Positions 47,427 to 56,673 of a stretch of 64,000 nt of DNA are shown piece after piece (position 1 is the first letter of the stretch; each line of letters begins with the position of its first letter). The notes beneath the pieces are model-generated. The model worked only from the letters and a program-made list of their open reading frames with translations, did not search any database and had not been told where the DNA came from. The stretch lies in the NCBI RefSeq assembly GCF_002160325.1, contig NZ_NFKJ01000011.1, positions 1 through 64,000 on the forward strand. Direction: 5' to 3'. This DNA comes from Lachnoclostridium sp. An181. Its GTDB lineage: Bacteria; Bacillota; Clostridia; Lachnospirales; Lachnospiraceae. The position numbers and the translations under genes are program-made.

Positions 47427-48029
47427 ATGGGAGAAGTCCACTATATGATTTCAGAGGCGGCCAGGCGTGTCAATGTGGAGGCGCATGTGCTCAGATACTG
47501 GGAAGAAGAACTGGAACTTCCGATTGAACGGACAGAATTGGGACATCGGTATTATACGGAAGAGAACATACAGCTGTTTCACTGTATTAAGAACTTAAAG
47601 GAGCAGGGGATGCTTTTGAAAGAGCTAAAAGAGATCATTCCTGACTTACTTAAGACAAAGGCCAAGGTGAAAAAGCAGGAGATTGTGAAGGCGGTTCCTG
47701 AAGTGGTTGAAAAACAGGAGCTAAAGGCGGAAGAGAATCCAAAAGAAGTGCAGGACAAGCTTGCCAAGGTGCAGGAGGTTTTCCAGTCATTTATGAAAAC
47801 TGCCCTGGAGGAAAACAACCAGGTGCTTGAAAAGGCTGTCGGAGACTATGTGTCAGAGAAGGTGATAAAAGAGATGGACTATCTGATGCAGGCGAAGGAG
47901 AGGCAGGAAGAAGAGCGGTTCCAGAAACTGGATCATCTTATCCGGCAACAGCAGACACTCCGAAAAGAGTCCGCTCGTTTTGGAGCGGGAAAAAGACTAA
48001 AGAAGATGCTTGGGACAAGCTGGACATAA
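47427..48029 (+). CDS. MerR-type regulator with coiled-coil tail
   Basis: A roughly 200-residue regulator. Seen: a MerR-like winged helix at the N-terminus (MISEAARRVNVEAHVLRYWEEELELPIERTELGHRYYTEENI), then a Glu/Lys-rich coiled coil and a C-terminal region like DUF3967-type MerR proteins. No metal-binding cysteines are seen, so the signal is unknown. Start choice: AGGGGG ends at 47416, which favours GTG 47424 or ATG 47427 over GTG 47418. It is a single gene between two terminators. Confidence 0.82.
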   Translation: MGEVHYMISEAARRVNVEAHVLRYWEEELELPIERTELGHRYYTEENIQLFHCIKNLKEQGMLLKELKEIIPDLLKTKAKVKKQEIVKAVPEVVEKQELKAEENPKEVQDKLAKVQEVFQSFMKTALEENNQVLEKAVGDYVSEKVIKEMDYLMQAKERQEEERFQKLDHLIRQQQTLRKESARFGAGKRLKKMLGTSWT

Positions 48030-48064
48030 AAAGGAGTGGGATCGTCTTGTATCCCACTCCTTTT
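48029..48064. terminator. Bidirectional terminator between the MerR and ferredoxin genes
   Basis: Perfect stem AAAAGGAGTGGGAT / ATCCCACTCCTTTT around CGTCTTGT, symmetrical, serving convergent genes. Confidence 0.9.
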
Positions 48065-48093
48065 GCCTGTGTACACCTGCATATGTTTATAAA

Positions 48094-48264
48094 TTACTCA
48101 GCAGAAATAGCTCCTGTTGGACATTGAGCTGCGCAAGCGCCGCAGTCAACACAAGCTGCTGGGTCGATTTCATAGTGATCAGCGCCCTGGCTGATAGCTC
48201 CTACTGGACATTCAGCTTCACAAGCTCCACAGCTTACACATGAATCGTTAATTACGTGTGCCAT
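48094..48264 (-). CDS. 2[4Fe-4S] ferredoxin
   Basis: A 56-residue bacterial-type ferredoxin that carries electrons in the cytosol. Seen: two full cluster motifs, CVSCGACEAECP and CVDCGACAAQCP (CxxCxxCxxxCP). I start at ATG 48264 with AAGGAGG 9 bases upstream. An in-frame ATG at 48273 abuts the Shine-Dalgarno and is unlikely, and the longer frame to 48342 is unsupported. It is a single gene. Confidence 0.95.
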   Translation of the reverse strand: MAHVINDSCVSCGACEAECPVGAISQGADHYEIDPAACVDCGACAAQCPTGAISAE

Positions 48265-48488
48265 AACTTTCATCCTCCTTTTCGTGTATTGTGAAAACTT
48301 TATTTCAATGATAATTTTAATACAAACAGTAGGAAGATACAAGAAAATTTATGGTTTTAATTCAGTACAATTTTCAATAAGGAAGGAATGTGGTAATCCG
48401 AAAAATTAAGAAAATATTTATGTTTTCCAATGAAAATTAGTGTATAGTATAGGTGTTAAATTTTCTTAAAATCAGGAGTGATCAAAGC

Positions 48489-49685
48489 ATGAAGTTATAT
48501 AAACGGATAACGGCACTGGCGCTGTGCGCGGCACTTGTGTTTGGTGGGTGTACATCAAAGCCTGAGAAAGAAACATCACAGGATGGCAGTGCCAAGGCAG
48601 AAGAAAATGAAGAGAAGAGCAGACAGCAGGCATATTTAGATATGCTGCGCCCCCTTGCCTACGGAAATGCAGAGGGGCTCAAACTTGAAAAGGGCACATA
48701 CATATCCATTATCGGAAAAGGAGAGAAGTCAGAGTTTTGGAAGACAGTAAAAGAGGGCGCGGCTGCGGCTGCGGACGATCTCAATACGATACTTGGATAT
48801 AAGGGAAATGACAAGATCAAAGTCGTTTACGGTGGACCTGCAAATGACGGCGATGCGGAAGAACAGATCAATATTCTGGATGAAGAGCTTGACCGTTATC
48901 CGGCGGCTCTGGGAATTGCGGTGATCGACGAGCAGTCCTGCGCAGTTCAGTTTGATCTGGCGGCGGAAAATGACATTCCTATAGTTGCTTTTGATTCCGG
49001 AACAGATTACCAGGGAATCGAGGCTATGTGTTCCACGAACAATGAGGAGGCTGCAAAGACAGCCGCCGGAAAACTTAGCGATGCACTGGGAGGACAAGGA
49101 GAGGTAGTGATTTTTGCCGAGAGCTCCACATCAGCATCTACAAGACAGAGAGTGGACGGTTTTCGAAATGAGCTAAAGGCAAACAGCCCGGAAATAAATG
49201 TGGTCAATGTATATTACATGGATCAGTCTGCAAACCTTGCCAAGAGCATTGCTGAGGAAGAGGCAAAGAAACAGGCAGGGGAAGGCGGAGCCGTGATGAC
49301 TGAAGAAGAGATTCAGGCGAAAGCAGATGCCATGACATGGGAGGAAATCGTAAAATGCATGATGGAAGCTCATCCGGATGCAAAGGGCTATTTTGGAACA
49401 AATGCAGATGTTTGTCAGGCAATTTTAAAAGGTGCGGATGAGTTGGAAAAAAAAGATATCAAAATTGTGGGATTTGATGGAGGCGAAGAGCAGATCAAAA
49501 GCCTGGACGACGACAGGGTGGTAGGACTGATACTCCAAAATCCATTTGCCATGGGGTACGCCACAGTCATCGCAGCGGCAAGGGCGGCTCTTGGTATGGG
49601 AAATGAAGCCTTTGTGGACAGCGGATACACATGGGTGACAAAAGATAATGTGGATAAAAAGACGATACAGAATATGCTGTATTAA
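48489..49685 (+). CDS. Orphan sugar-binding lipoprotein (type 1 periplasmic-binding fold)
   Basis: A 398-residue lipoprotein with signal peptide and lipobox FGGC, then a type 1 periplasmic-binding fold of the ribose/rhizopine family (PIVAFDSGTDYQGIEAMCSTNNEEAAKTAA, SSTSASTRQRVDGFRNEL, KIVGFDGGEEQIKSL, VGLILQNPFAMGYA). No permease or ATPase lies beside it. It converges on a two-component system, so a sensing role or an importer encoded elsewhere is possible. I start at ATG 48489 after AGGAG; the frame extends to 48453 without a ribosome-binding site. Confidence 0.9.
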   Translation: MKLYKRITALALCAALVFGGCTSKPEKETSQDGSAKAEENEEKSRQQAYLDMLRPLAYGNAEGLKLEKGTYISIIGKGEKSEFWKTVKEGAAAAADDLNTILGYKGNDKIKVVYGGPANDGDAEEQINILDEELDRYPAALGIAVIDEQSCAVQFDLAAENDIPIVAFDSGTDYQGIEAMCSTNNEEAAKTAAGKLSDALGGQGEVVIFAESSTSASTRQRVDGFRNELKANSPEINVVNVYYMDQSANLAKSIAEEEAKKQAGEGGAVMTEEEIQAKADAMTWEEIVKCMMEAHPDAKGYFGTNADVCQAILKGADELEKKDIKIVGFDGGEEQIKSLDDDRVVGLILQNPFAMGYATVIAAARAALGMGNEAFVDSGYTWVTKDNVDKKTIQNMLY

Positions 49686-49729
49686 AAAAGGATACTGCAG
49701 AAACGAAATATTTTCTGCAGTATCCTTTT
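49686..49729. terminator. Bidirectional terminator
   Basis: Perfect 18-base stem AAAAGGATACTGCAGAAA / TTTCTGCAGTATCCTTTT around an eight-base loop, between the convergent binding-protein and histidine kinase genes. Confidence 0.92.
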
Positions 49730-49761
49730 GTCATATGGGAAAAGTTTTGGGCAAAAGACTC

Positions 49762-51174
49762 TCAGAATTGCCTTTCTTTTGGAAGGGAGAAGGTAAATTC
49801 TGTTCCAACACCCTCTGTACTGATAACATTGATATTTTCATTATGTGCCTGCAGGATTTCCTTGACAATGGCAAGGCCAAGTCCTGTACCCTTTTTGTCC
49901 TTTCCGCGCGACTGGTCTGTCTTGTAAAAGCGTTCCCAGATTTTTCCAAGACTTGACTTTGGAATGCCGATTCCATGGTCTTTGACGCAGATAGATACCT
50001 TTCCGGACCGCTCCGTAGTCTCCACAGTGATGGAGGAGCCCTCGGGACTGAATTTGAGCGCATTGTCAATCAGGTTGTAGAGTACCTGCTGGATTTTTCG
50101 CTGGTCCGCGTACACAGTAAGTGTCTTGGAAGCAAAGAGAAGTTCAATGGACAGCTTTCTTGATGTACAGCGGCCCTCAAAACTTTCCGCTGTCATTTTG
50201 ATAACCTCGTGGATATCAAAAGAAGATTTGTTGAGAAGGAGCTCTTTTGTATCAAATTCATTCAGGGTCAGCAGATCTTTTGTCAGGTCTGTCAGTCTCT
50301 CGGTCTCAAAGAGAATGATCTTTAAATATTTCTCCTGCATCTGGGGCGGGATCGTTCCGTCTGCCATTGCCTCCACATATCCCTTGATCGAGGTCAGAGG
50401 AGAGCGGAAATCGTGCGAAACATTTCCGATAAATTTTTTTTGATAATCCTCCATATCCTTCAATTGTCTGGACATGTAGTTTAGGGATGCGGAGAGAAAG
50501 CCGATTTCATCGCTTGAGCTGACGGGAATCTCGTAGTCCAGATTGCCAAGAGCATACTGTTTGGCGGCCTCCGTGATCTCCGTAAGTGGAATATAGATAA
50601 AAAGATGGATTCCAAGCAGTATCAAAAACGTAAAAATATAGATAACTGTAAAGGTAATGTACACATTGAGGAGAAGGCTGGATTTTGCCTCCTCGATATC
50701 TGCCAGAGGCCGGTGCAGCAAAAGATACCCTTTTGTCGAAAAGTCATGTGTCACAGGCACAATGACACTGATCACGTCCTCGGCAAGAAGATTGTGATAG
50801 TTTCCTACCTGATACTGGTCAGAGCCGTTTTCCAGGGGGTCAAAGTCCGGGATGGATTCCGGTGCCTGCTGTCCGAATACGGACACGTACTCGATAAAAT
50901 TTCCGTTTTTGTCCACAAACCATGCGCTTGCATGCATGGATGCGCACAAGCCCGACAGCTGAAGATTCAAATCTTCTTTGGATATTTGCTCCACAAAATA
51001 AGAGGAAAGGTATTTGGAAGAAAATGAAGTTGCTTCCGTGTACAGAACTTTCCCACTGTTTTTTATGAGCGAATCCTTGATCAACTGGGACGACAGTGTA
51101 GCGATTGTAAAGATACTTAAGAAACCCAGGATCAAATAGATAATGATAAATTTCAGGTAAAGTGTACTTTTCAT
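49762..51174 (-). CDS. Sensor histidine kinase
   Basis: A 470-residue membrane kinase. Seen: transmembrane helix 1 (about 8-30), an extracytoplasmic sensor domain (about 31-165), helix 2 (about 168-192), HAMP (about 193-245), the phospho-acceptor box NVSHDFRSPLTSIKGY, and the ATPase domain with N box LYNLIDNALKF, G1 KDHGIGIP and G2 GTGLGLAIV. It pairs with the response regulator one base upstream. The signal is unknown; the neighbouring sugar-binding lipoprotein is one candidate partner (inference). Confidence 0.95.
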   Translation of the reverse strand: MKSTLYLKFIIIYLILGFLSIFTIATLSSQLIKDSLIKNSGKVLYTEATSFSSKYLSSYFVEQISKEDLNLQLSGLCASMHASAWFVDKNGNFIEYVSVFGQQAPESIPDFDPLENGSDQYQVGNYHNLLAEDVISVIVPVTHDFSTKGYLLLHRPLADIEEAKSSLLLNVYITFTVIYIFTFLILLGIHLFIYIPLTEITEAAKQYALGNLDYEIPVSSSDEIGFLSASLNYMSRQLKDMEDYQKKFIGNVSHDFRSPLTSIKGYVEAMADGTIPPQMQEKYLKIILFETERLTDLTKDLLTLNEFDTKELLLNKSSFDIHEVIKMTAESFEGRCTSRKLSIELLFASKTLTVYADQRKIQQVLYNLIDNALKFSPEGSSITVETTERSGKVSICVKDHGIGIPKSSLGKIWERFYKTDQSRGKDKKGTGLGLAIVKEILQAHNENINVISTEGVGTEFTFSLPKERQF

Positions 51175-51175
51175 A

Positions 51176-51877
51176 TTACTTTACCTCAAACTTGTATCCG
51201 ATTCCCCACACTGTGCTCAACTTCCAGCTCTCATGATCTTTAATTTTCTCGCGGAGACGCTTGATATGCACGTCTACGGTTCGTGTGTCTCCAATGTATT
51301 CATATCCCCATATCTGGTCGAGGAGCTGTTCCCTTGTAAACACCTGATTCGGAGAGGAAGCAAGGAAATAAAGCAGCTCCAATTCCTTTGGCGGCATATC
51401 CACCTGGTTGCCGTCCACGAGAACAGAATAGTTAGTAAGATTAATGATAAGACCAGGATATTCGACACATTTGCTTTTTTCGGAGGAAACACTTTCGGAT
51501 TTGACCGGCTGGTATCTGCGCAGCACGGCCCTCACTCTGGCAACCATTTCCTTTGAATCAAAAGGCTTGATGATATAGTCGTCTGCACCAAGCTCAAGTC
51601 CCAGTACCTTGTCAAACACTTCTCCCTTTGCAGAGAGCATAATGATCGGAATCTGCGACTTGGAGCGGATCTCCCGGCAGACCTGGTAACCGTCCATGCC
51701 CGGAAGCATCAGGTCCAAGAGAACAAGGTTTGGGCCGTATTCATCGAAAGCGGTCAGCGCATCCTCTCCGTCGTGGACAATCTTTGTGTCAAAGCATTCC
51801 TTAGTAAGATAAAGAGAAATCAGCTCTGCAATGTTTTCGTCATCGTCTACAATTAAAATTTTCTGTTTTGCTATCAT
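51176..51877 (-). CDS. OmpR/PhoB-family response regulator
   Basis: A 233-residue regulator. Seen: a receiver domain with acidic pocket VDDDEN, phospho-acceptor LLDLMLPGMDGYQ, conserved K in DYIIKPFDSKE, and a C-terminal winged helix (FTREQLLDQIWGYEYIGDTRTVDVHIKRLREKI). It precedes its kinase by one base and follows mutS2 by 15 bases, so the three genes are probably co-transcribed. Confidence 0.96.
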   Translation of the reverse strand: MIAKQKILIVDDDENIAELISLYLTKECFDTKIVHDGEDALTAFDEYGPNLVLLDLMLPGMDGYQVCREIRSKSQIPIIMLSAKGEVFDKVLGLELGADDYIIKPFDSKEMVARVRAVLRRYQPVKSESVSSEKSKCVEYPGLIINLTNYSVLVDGNQVDMPPKELELLYFLASSPNQVFTREQLLDQIWGYEYIGDTRTVDVHIKRLREKIKDHESWKLSTVWGIGYKFEVK

Positions 51878-51892
51878 TCAAAAATTCCCCCC

Positions 51893-54265
51893 TTATTTGA
51901 ATTCAACGATCGTAACTCCGGCATCTCCCTCGCCAAACTCTCCAAGGCGGAAAGATTTGATGTGTTTCTGGCGGCGCAGGTAATTGTGGATTCCTTTCCT
52001 TAACGCTCCGGTGCCTTTTCCATGCACGATCCGTACAGGATTTACATGGGAAAGATATGCGTCATCCAGATATTTGTCAAGCTCCGCAATGGCCTCGTCC
52101 ACAGTTTTTCCAAGAAGATTGATCTCCGGTCTTACGGACATTGTTTTGGACATTTTCATCTTCCCGGATGAGGTGCGCGGCATAAACTTGTGTGTGACGG
52201 TCGGTTCTTCGATGATCTCCAGGTCGGAAATATTTACCTGGGAGCGGAGAATCCCCATCTGCACAAACAGATTTCCTTTTGCATCCGGCTTTGAACTTAC
52301 GGTTCCGGTCAAATTCATGCTAAGGACCTTGACGGATTCTCCGAGTTTAAAGTCAGAAGGCTTATATTGTTTTTTCGGTTTCGTGGTGCCAAGTTTTACT
52401 TCAGGGCGATTTTTTTCCATTTGCCTGCGGATCCGCTCGCGCTCTTTTTCCATTTCAGCAGCTGATACGTTGGCCTTTCCGAATTTCCGGAAATTTTTCA
52501 TGGTCTCGTCCGCAAAATCTTTTGCATCTTTCAAGATAGAGCTTGCCTGCTCTTTTGCTTCGTTGAGGATGCGTTCTCTCTGCGCATCAATCTTTTCCTG
52601 TTTTATCTGGGCCTGCTGTTTCAGTTTTTCGATTTCCTGCTTATAACTTTTGATTTCAGCCTGTTCTTTTTCAATGGTACGCTTGCTGTTCTCCAAATCC
52701 GTCAGGAGATCTTCAAAGGATTCATCCTGCTCGGACAGGTGAGTCTTGGCGCTGTCGATAATGAAGTCTGGAAGACCAAGTCTTTTGGAGATTGCAAAAG
52801 CATTGCTTTTTCCCGGTATGCCTAGAAGAAGGCGGTAAGTCGGGCGAAGAGTCTGTACATCAAACTCGCAGCAAGCATTTTCTACGCCCGGGGTTGAGAG
52901 GGCGTAAACTTTCAGCTCGCTGTAGTGTGTTGTCGCCATGGTACGGATCCCTCTTTTGTGGAGGTAGTCCAGAATGGCGATGGCCAAAGCGGCTCCCTCG
53001 GTCGGATCGGTGCCTGCCCCGAGTTCATCAAAGAGGACAAGTGATTGCTCGTCCACTTTTTTTAGAAAATGTACAATATTTGTCATGTGGGAGGAGAAGG
53101 TACTCAAACTTTGTTCAATGCTCTGCTCATCTCCGATATCCGCGTACACGTCCCGGAAGATGGAAAGCTCACTTCGGTCAAGAGCAGGGATGTGAAGACC
53201 TGCCTGCCCCATGAGCGTGAACAATCCCACGGTTTTTAAAGACACAGTTTTTCCGCCCGTGTTCGGCCCGGTAATGACAAGAAGGTCAAAATCTCCCCCC
53301 AAGGTTATTGTGATCGGGACAACCGACCTCTTGTCGAGAAGAGGGTGACGGCCTTCGCGGATGTGAATGCGTCTTTCTTCGTTGAACAAAGGCTTGCTGG
53401 CATTCATGGACAGAGCCAGGGAGCCTTTTGCAAAAATAAAATCCAGCTCTGTGAGCACATGGTAATCCGTGCGGATTTCTGATACATATTCGGCGGTTTC
53501 ATTGCTTAAGTTGGCCAGAATGACCTGGATTTCTTCCTGTTCTTTTCCATAAAGCTCTTTTAGGTCATTGTTCAGTTTTACGACCGCCATGGGCTCAATG
53601 AAAAGTGTGGAGCCTGTGGAGGACTGGTCGTGGATCATTCCGCCAACCTGGCTGCGGTATTCTGCCTTTACCGGAAGACAGTAACGGTCCCCCCGCATGG
53701 TGATGATGGCGTCCTGCAGATAATTCCGGTAAGAGCCATTGACAAGGCTGTTCAGGGTGCTGTGCACCTTGTCGTTCAGCATGTGGATGTTTCTGCGGAT
53801 ATGTTTTAAAGTGCTGCTGGCATCATCGCTGATCTCATCCTCTTCGATGATGCACTGGCGGATCCGCGCTGAGATTGGATGCAAAGGCTCCAGCTGTTCA
53901 AAATAGGTGTCCAGACAGTCAGAATTGTCATCTGCTGTCTCATGCCGGCCGAATGCTTTGAGTTTTCCGGCAGTCTCCAAAAGAGCGGCGATGCGAAGAA
54001 GTTCTCCACAGCCTAAGGCCGCTCCGATCTCCAATCGTTTCAAAGATTCTTCCACAGGTTTGACGCTGCCAAAGGATGGGCGGCTTTTTCGGACAATACG
54101 GTCAAAAGCAGCTTTTGTCTGCTCCTGGGCAGTCTCAATCTGTGAGAGATCTGTCATAGGACGGAGTGTGCGGCACAGTTCCTTCCCACCCATGGAGGAG
54201 GCCTGTTCCACTAATAATTCTATAATCTTATTGTATTCAAGTTTTCCTAAAGTTTTTCTGTTCAT
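51893..54265 (-). CDS. mutS2: MutS2 endonuclease / ribosome-rescue ATPase
   Basis: A 790-residue MutS2. Seen: core and lever regions, Walker A TGPNTGGKTVSLKT, Walker B LVLFDELGAGTDP, a coiled coil (about 515-620), and the C-terminal Smr domain with LLGKTVDEAIAELDKYLD and the catalytic-type VHGKGTGALRKGI. MutS2 suppresses recombination and, in Bacillus subtilis, splits collided ribosomes. It lacks the MutS mismatch-recognition domain, as expected. It begins a minus-strand operon with the two-component system. Confidence 0.96.
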   Translation of the reverse strand: MNRKTLGKLEYNKIIELLVEQASSMGGKELCRTLRPMTDLSQIETAQEQTKAAFDRIVRKSRPSFGSVKPVEESLKRLEIGAALGCGELLRIAALLETAGKLKAFGRHETADDNSDCLDTYFEQLEPLHPISARIRQCIIEEDEISDDASSTLKHIRRNIHMLNDKVHSTLNSLVNGSYRNYLQDAIITMRGDRYCLPVKAEYRSQVGGMIHDQSSTGSTLFIEPMAVVKLNNDLKELYGKEQEEIQVILANLSNETAEYVSEIRTDYHVLTELDFIFAKGSLALSMNASKPLFNEERRIHIREGRHPLLDKRSVVPITITLGGDFDLLVITGPNTGGKTVSLKTVGLFTLMGQAGLHIPALDRSELSIFRDVYADIGDEQSIEQSLSTFSSHMTNIVHFLKKVDEQSLVLFDELGAGTDPTEGAALAIAILDYLHKRGIRTMATTHYSELKVYALSTPGVENACCEFDVQTLRPTYRLLLGIPGKSNAFAISKRLGLPDFIIDSAKTHLSEQDESFEDLLTDLENSKRTIEKEQAEIKSYKQEIEKLKQQAQIKQEKIDAQRERILNEAKEQASSILKDAKDFADETMKNFRKFGKANVSAAEMEKERERIRRQMEKNRPEVKLGTTKPKKQYKPSDFKLGESVKVLSMNLTGTVSSKPDAKGNLFVQMGILRSQVNISDLEIIEEPTVTHKFMPRTSSGKMKMSKTMSVRPEINLLGKTVDEAIAELDKYLDDAYLSHVNPVRIVHGKGTGALRKGIHNYLRRQKHIKSFRLGEFGEGDAGVTIVEFK

Positions 54266-54341
54266 ATTGATTCCCCTTATTTATCTAGATTCATTTTACA
54301 TGATTTATATTATAAAGAAAAGGAAAAAATTCGATAGTGAG

Positions 54342-54370
54342 TTGAACATCCAAGTTGAATCATGTATACT
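54342..54370 (+). promoter_or_regulatory. Sigma-A promoter of the HtrA-like gene
   Basis: -35 TTGAAC (54342-54347), 17-base spacer, -10 TATACT (54365-54370), about 32 bases before the start codon. Confidence 0.75.
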
Positions 54371-54401
54371 TATGAGCAGAATAAAAGGAGTTAATTCACC
54401 T

Positions 54402-55646
54402 ATGGGATACGAACAAGAACCAAAAAAGCCATCGGAAGAAGAAAAGGAATCCTATCCATTTCTTCAGGAGACAATCAAGGCTGAGCCTTGGAGTTTGAAG
54501 AAAATGTTCAAAAAGGCAGGAAAAATAGCGGCGGGCGGGCTTGTTTTTGGGCTGACAGCGTGCGTGGGGTTTACTGTGGTCTATCCTTGGATGTCGGACA
54601 GATTCAAGAGCAATCCAAAGGAAGTTACCATCCCAAAAGATGAGGAAAAATTAGAAGATACACAGGATCCTGCAAAGGAAGAGGGTACCTCTGCTGTCAC
54701 TTTGGAGCACTATAAAGAAATGCACAAGGTGCTGTGTCAATGTGCGAGTGCGGCCGGCAAAGGAATCGTAACTCTTCAGACAATGAACTGGGATGAAACG
54801 TCCGAAGGAGGACAGGTTTCAGGGGCAGTTATGGCAGACAATGGCAATGAACTTTTGCTCATATCCGACAACAGTATCGCAACCACAGAGGAACCTGTAC
54901 TTGTCAGTTTCAGTGACGGGGAATTTTACCCTGTATCCTTGAAAAAGCAGGACGGCAATTTGGGAATTGCTGTGTACGGGGTGGAAAAATCCATTTTGAA
55001 AGATTCCACGATGAACAACACAAGTGTGCTGAAACTTGGAAATTCCAATGCAGTTGAGAAAGGGGATCCGGTCATTGCAATAGGATGCTGCATGGGGAAT
55101 TCGGATGGAGCCGGATATGGTGTGATAAGTTCCATAAAAGGGACGAAGACGGAAGCTGACGGAGAGTACGGACTTCTTACAACAGATATTGCCGGATCAG
55201 AAGGGCAGACGGGATTTCTTGTCAACCTTGAGGGTGAGATCATCGGGATTACGCTCAAGGACATGAATGGAACCGGAAACTTAATTTCAGCTTACGCAAT
55301 CTCAGGGCTCAAAAGTGAGATTGAATTTCTTTCAAACGGAAAAAGCGTTCCTTATATTGGGATTATTCCTGCGGAAGTGCCGGAAGAGACAAGGGAGACA
55401 ACGACCATTCCTGATGGGATCTATGTGAAACGTGTGGAGGAGGATTCCCCGGCTATGCGCGCAGGAATACAAAGCGGTGATATTCTGTCTGAGGTGGATG
55501 GGCGTGCCCTTACCTATATTGGTATTTACCACAATATTTTAATGGAAAAAGAAAAAGGCGATACTGTGGATATTTTAGTAAAACGAAGCGGTAACGGAGG
55601 GTACGAGGATCTTTCGTTTAAAGTAGAGATAGGAAGTAAAGAATAG
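54402..55646 (+). CDS. HtrA-like PDZ membrane protein lacking the catalytic triad (pseudoprotease)
   Basis: A 414-residue membrane-anchored protein. Seen: a charged cytosolic N-terminus, one helix (about 41-62), a trypsin-like domain (about 105-305) and a PDZ domain (about 315-410) with AMRAGIQSGDILSEVDG. Compared with HtrA/DegP, the His position reads Ser (ISDNSI, S158), the Asp position Asn (GNLGIAV, N186) and the GNSGG serine Thr (GQTGFLVN, T270). The spacings (28 and 84 residues) match DegP, so protease activity is very unlikely. A scaffold or chaperone role is inference. The start is ATG 54402 after AAAAGGAG and the promoter above; the open frame runs further upstream antisense to mutS2 and is not coding. 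Confidence 0.88.
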   Translation: MGYEQEPKKPSEEEKESYPFLQETIKAEPWSLKKMFKKAGKIAAGGLVFGLTACVGFTVVYPWMSDRFKSNPKEVTIPKDEEKLEDTQDPAKEEGTSAVTLEHYKEMHKVLCQCASAAGKGIVTLQTMNWDETSEGGQVSGAVMADNGNELLLISDNSIATTEEPVLVSFSDGEFYPVSLKKQDGNLGIAVYGVEKSILKDSTMNNTSVLKLGNSNAVEKGDPVIAIGCCMGNSDGAGYGVISSIKGTKTEADGEYGLLTTDIAGSEGQTGFLVNLEGEIIGITLKDMNGTGNLISAYAISGLKSEIEFLSNGKSVPYIGIIPAEVPEETRETTTIPDGIYVKRVEEDSPAMRAGIQSGDILSEVDGRALTYIGIYHNILMEKEKGDTVDILVKRSGNGGYEDLSFKVEIGSKE

Positions 55647-55659
55647 AAAGAGGATGAAT

Positions 55660-56604
55660 ATGAGATATATCAATACTCTCCGCGAAGGAGAGACTATTAG
55701 AAATGTATATTTATGCAAGGGAAAACGCTCTGCGGAGACAAGAAACGGCAAACCGTACGACAATCTGATCCTTCAGGATAAGACGGGAACTTTGGACGGA
55801 AAAGTTTGGGATCCGAATTCCCAGGGGATTGCGGAGTACGAGGAAATGGATTTTATCGAAGTATACGGGGAGGTAACCAGCTACAATGGAAATCTGCAGA
55901 TGAACATCCGTCAGATAAGGAAAGCGGAGGAAAGCGAGTACGCGCCGGCGGATTATATGCCGGTCAGCGAAAAAAGCGTGGACGGAATGTACGAGATGCT
56001 GTTGTCTTATGTACGGCAGATTGAAAATCCGTATCTGAAGAAAGCGGTAGAGTACTATTTTGTGGATGATCCGGAGTTTATCAAACGGTTTCAGGCACAT
56101 TCCGCGGCAAAAAGTGTGCATCATGGATTTTCCGGAGGACTTTTAGAGCACACGCTCAGCGTTGTAAAGATGTGCGAGTACTTTGTAAATGCTTATACGA
56201 TTTTTAACAAAGATCTGCTCTATGCAGCAGCGCTGTTCCATGATATCGGCAAGACAAAAGAGCTGTCTCCTTTTCCGGAAAATGATTACACGGATGACGG
56301 ACAGCTGCTTGGACACATTGTCATTGGCGTGGAGATGGCAGATGAGGCGATCCGCTCTGTGGAAGGATTTCCGCCAAAGCTTGCAAGCGAGCTGAAACAC
56401 TGTATTATCGCACATCACGGAGAGTTGGAATACGGTTCACCCAAAAAACCCGCACTGGCAGAAGCGTTGGCGCTCAACCATGCGGACTGCGCGGACGCAA
56501 GATTCCAGACACTCAAAGAAGTGTTTAAGGATAAGAACAGCAAAGACTGGCTTGGCTACAACAGACTGTTTGAATCTAATCTAAGAAAAACAAGCATTTC
56601 ATAA
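55660..56604 (+). CDS. HD-domain 3'-5' exoribonuclease, YhaM-like
   Basis: A 314-residue cytosolic nuclease. Seen: an N-terminal OB-fold (TLREGETIRNVYLCKGKRSAET, about 1-100) and a C-terminal HD domain with HHGFSGGLLEHTLSV, LFHDIGKTKEL and the metal-binding IIAHHGELEYGS. Members of this family (YhaM/CBF1) degrade RNA or DNA 3'-5'. I start at ATG 55660, since ATG 55654 abuts the Shine-Dalgarno AGAGG. It lies 13 bases after the HtrA-like gene, so it is probably in one transcript. Confidence 0.9.
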   Translation: MRYINTLREGETIRNVYLCKGKRSAETRNGKPYDNLILQDKTGTLDGKVWDPNSQGIAEYEEMDFIEVYGEVTSYNGNLQMNIRQIRKAEESEYAPADYMPVSEKSVDGMYEMLLSYVRQIENPYLKKAVEYYFVDDPEFIKRFQAHSAAKSVHHGFSGGLLEHTLSVVKMCEYFVNAYTIFNKDLLYAAALFHDIGKTKELSPFPENDYTDDGQLLGHIVIGVEMADEAIRSVEGFPPKLASELKHCIIAHHGELEYGSPKKPALAEALALNHADCADARFQTLKEVFKDKNSKDWLGYNRLFESNLRKTSIS

Positions 56605-56612
56605 AAAAGCAG

Positions 56613-56643
56613 GACGGGGTATCGTGTATATTCCGTCTTTTTC
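56613..56643 (+). terminator. Terminator after the HD nuclease
   Basis: GACGGGGTAT / ATATTCCGTC (two G-U pairs) with a five-base loop, followed by TTTTTC. Confidence 0.8.
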
Positions 56644-56673
56644 TTTCAAAAAAACAATGACGGAGGAAGACTT

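Noticed and set aside
53907-54401. N-terminal extension of the HtrA-like gene
   Set aside because: It runs antisense through mutS2. A promoter and Shine-Dalgarno place the start at 54402.
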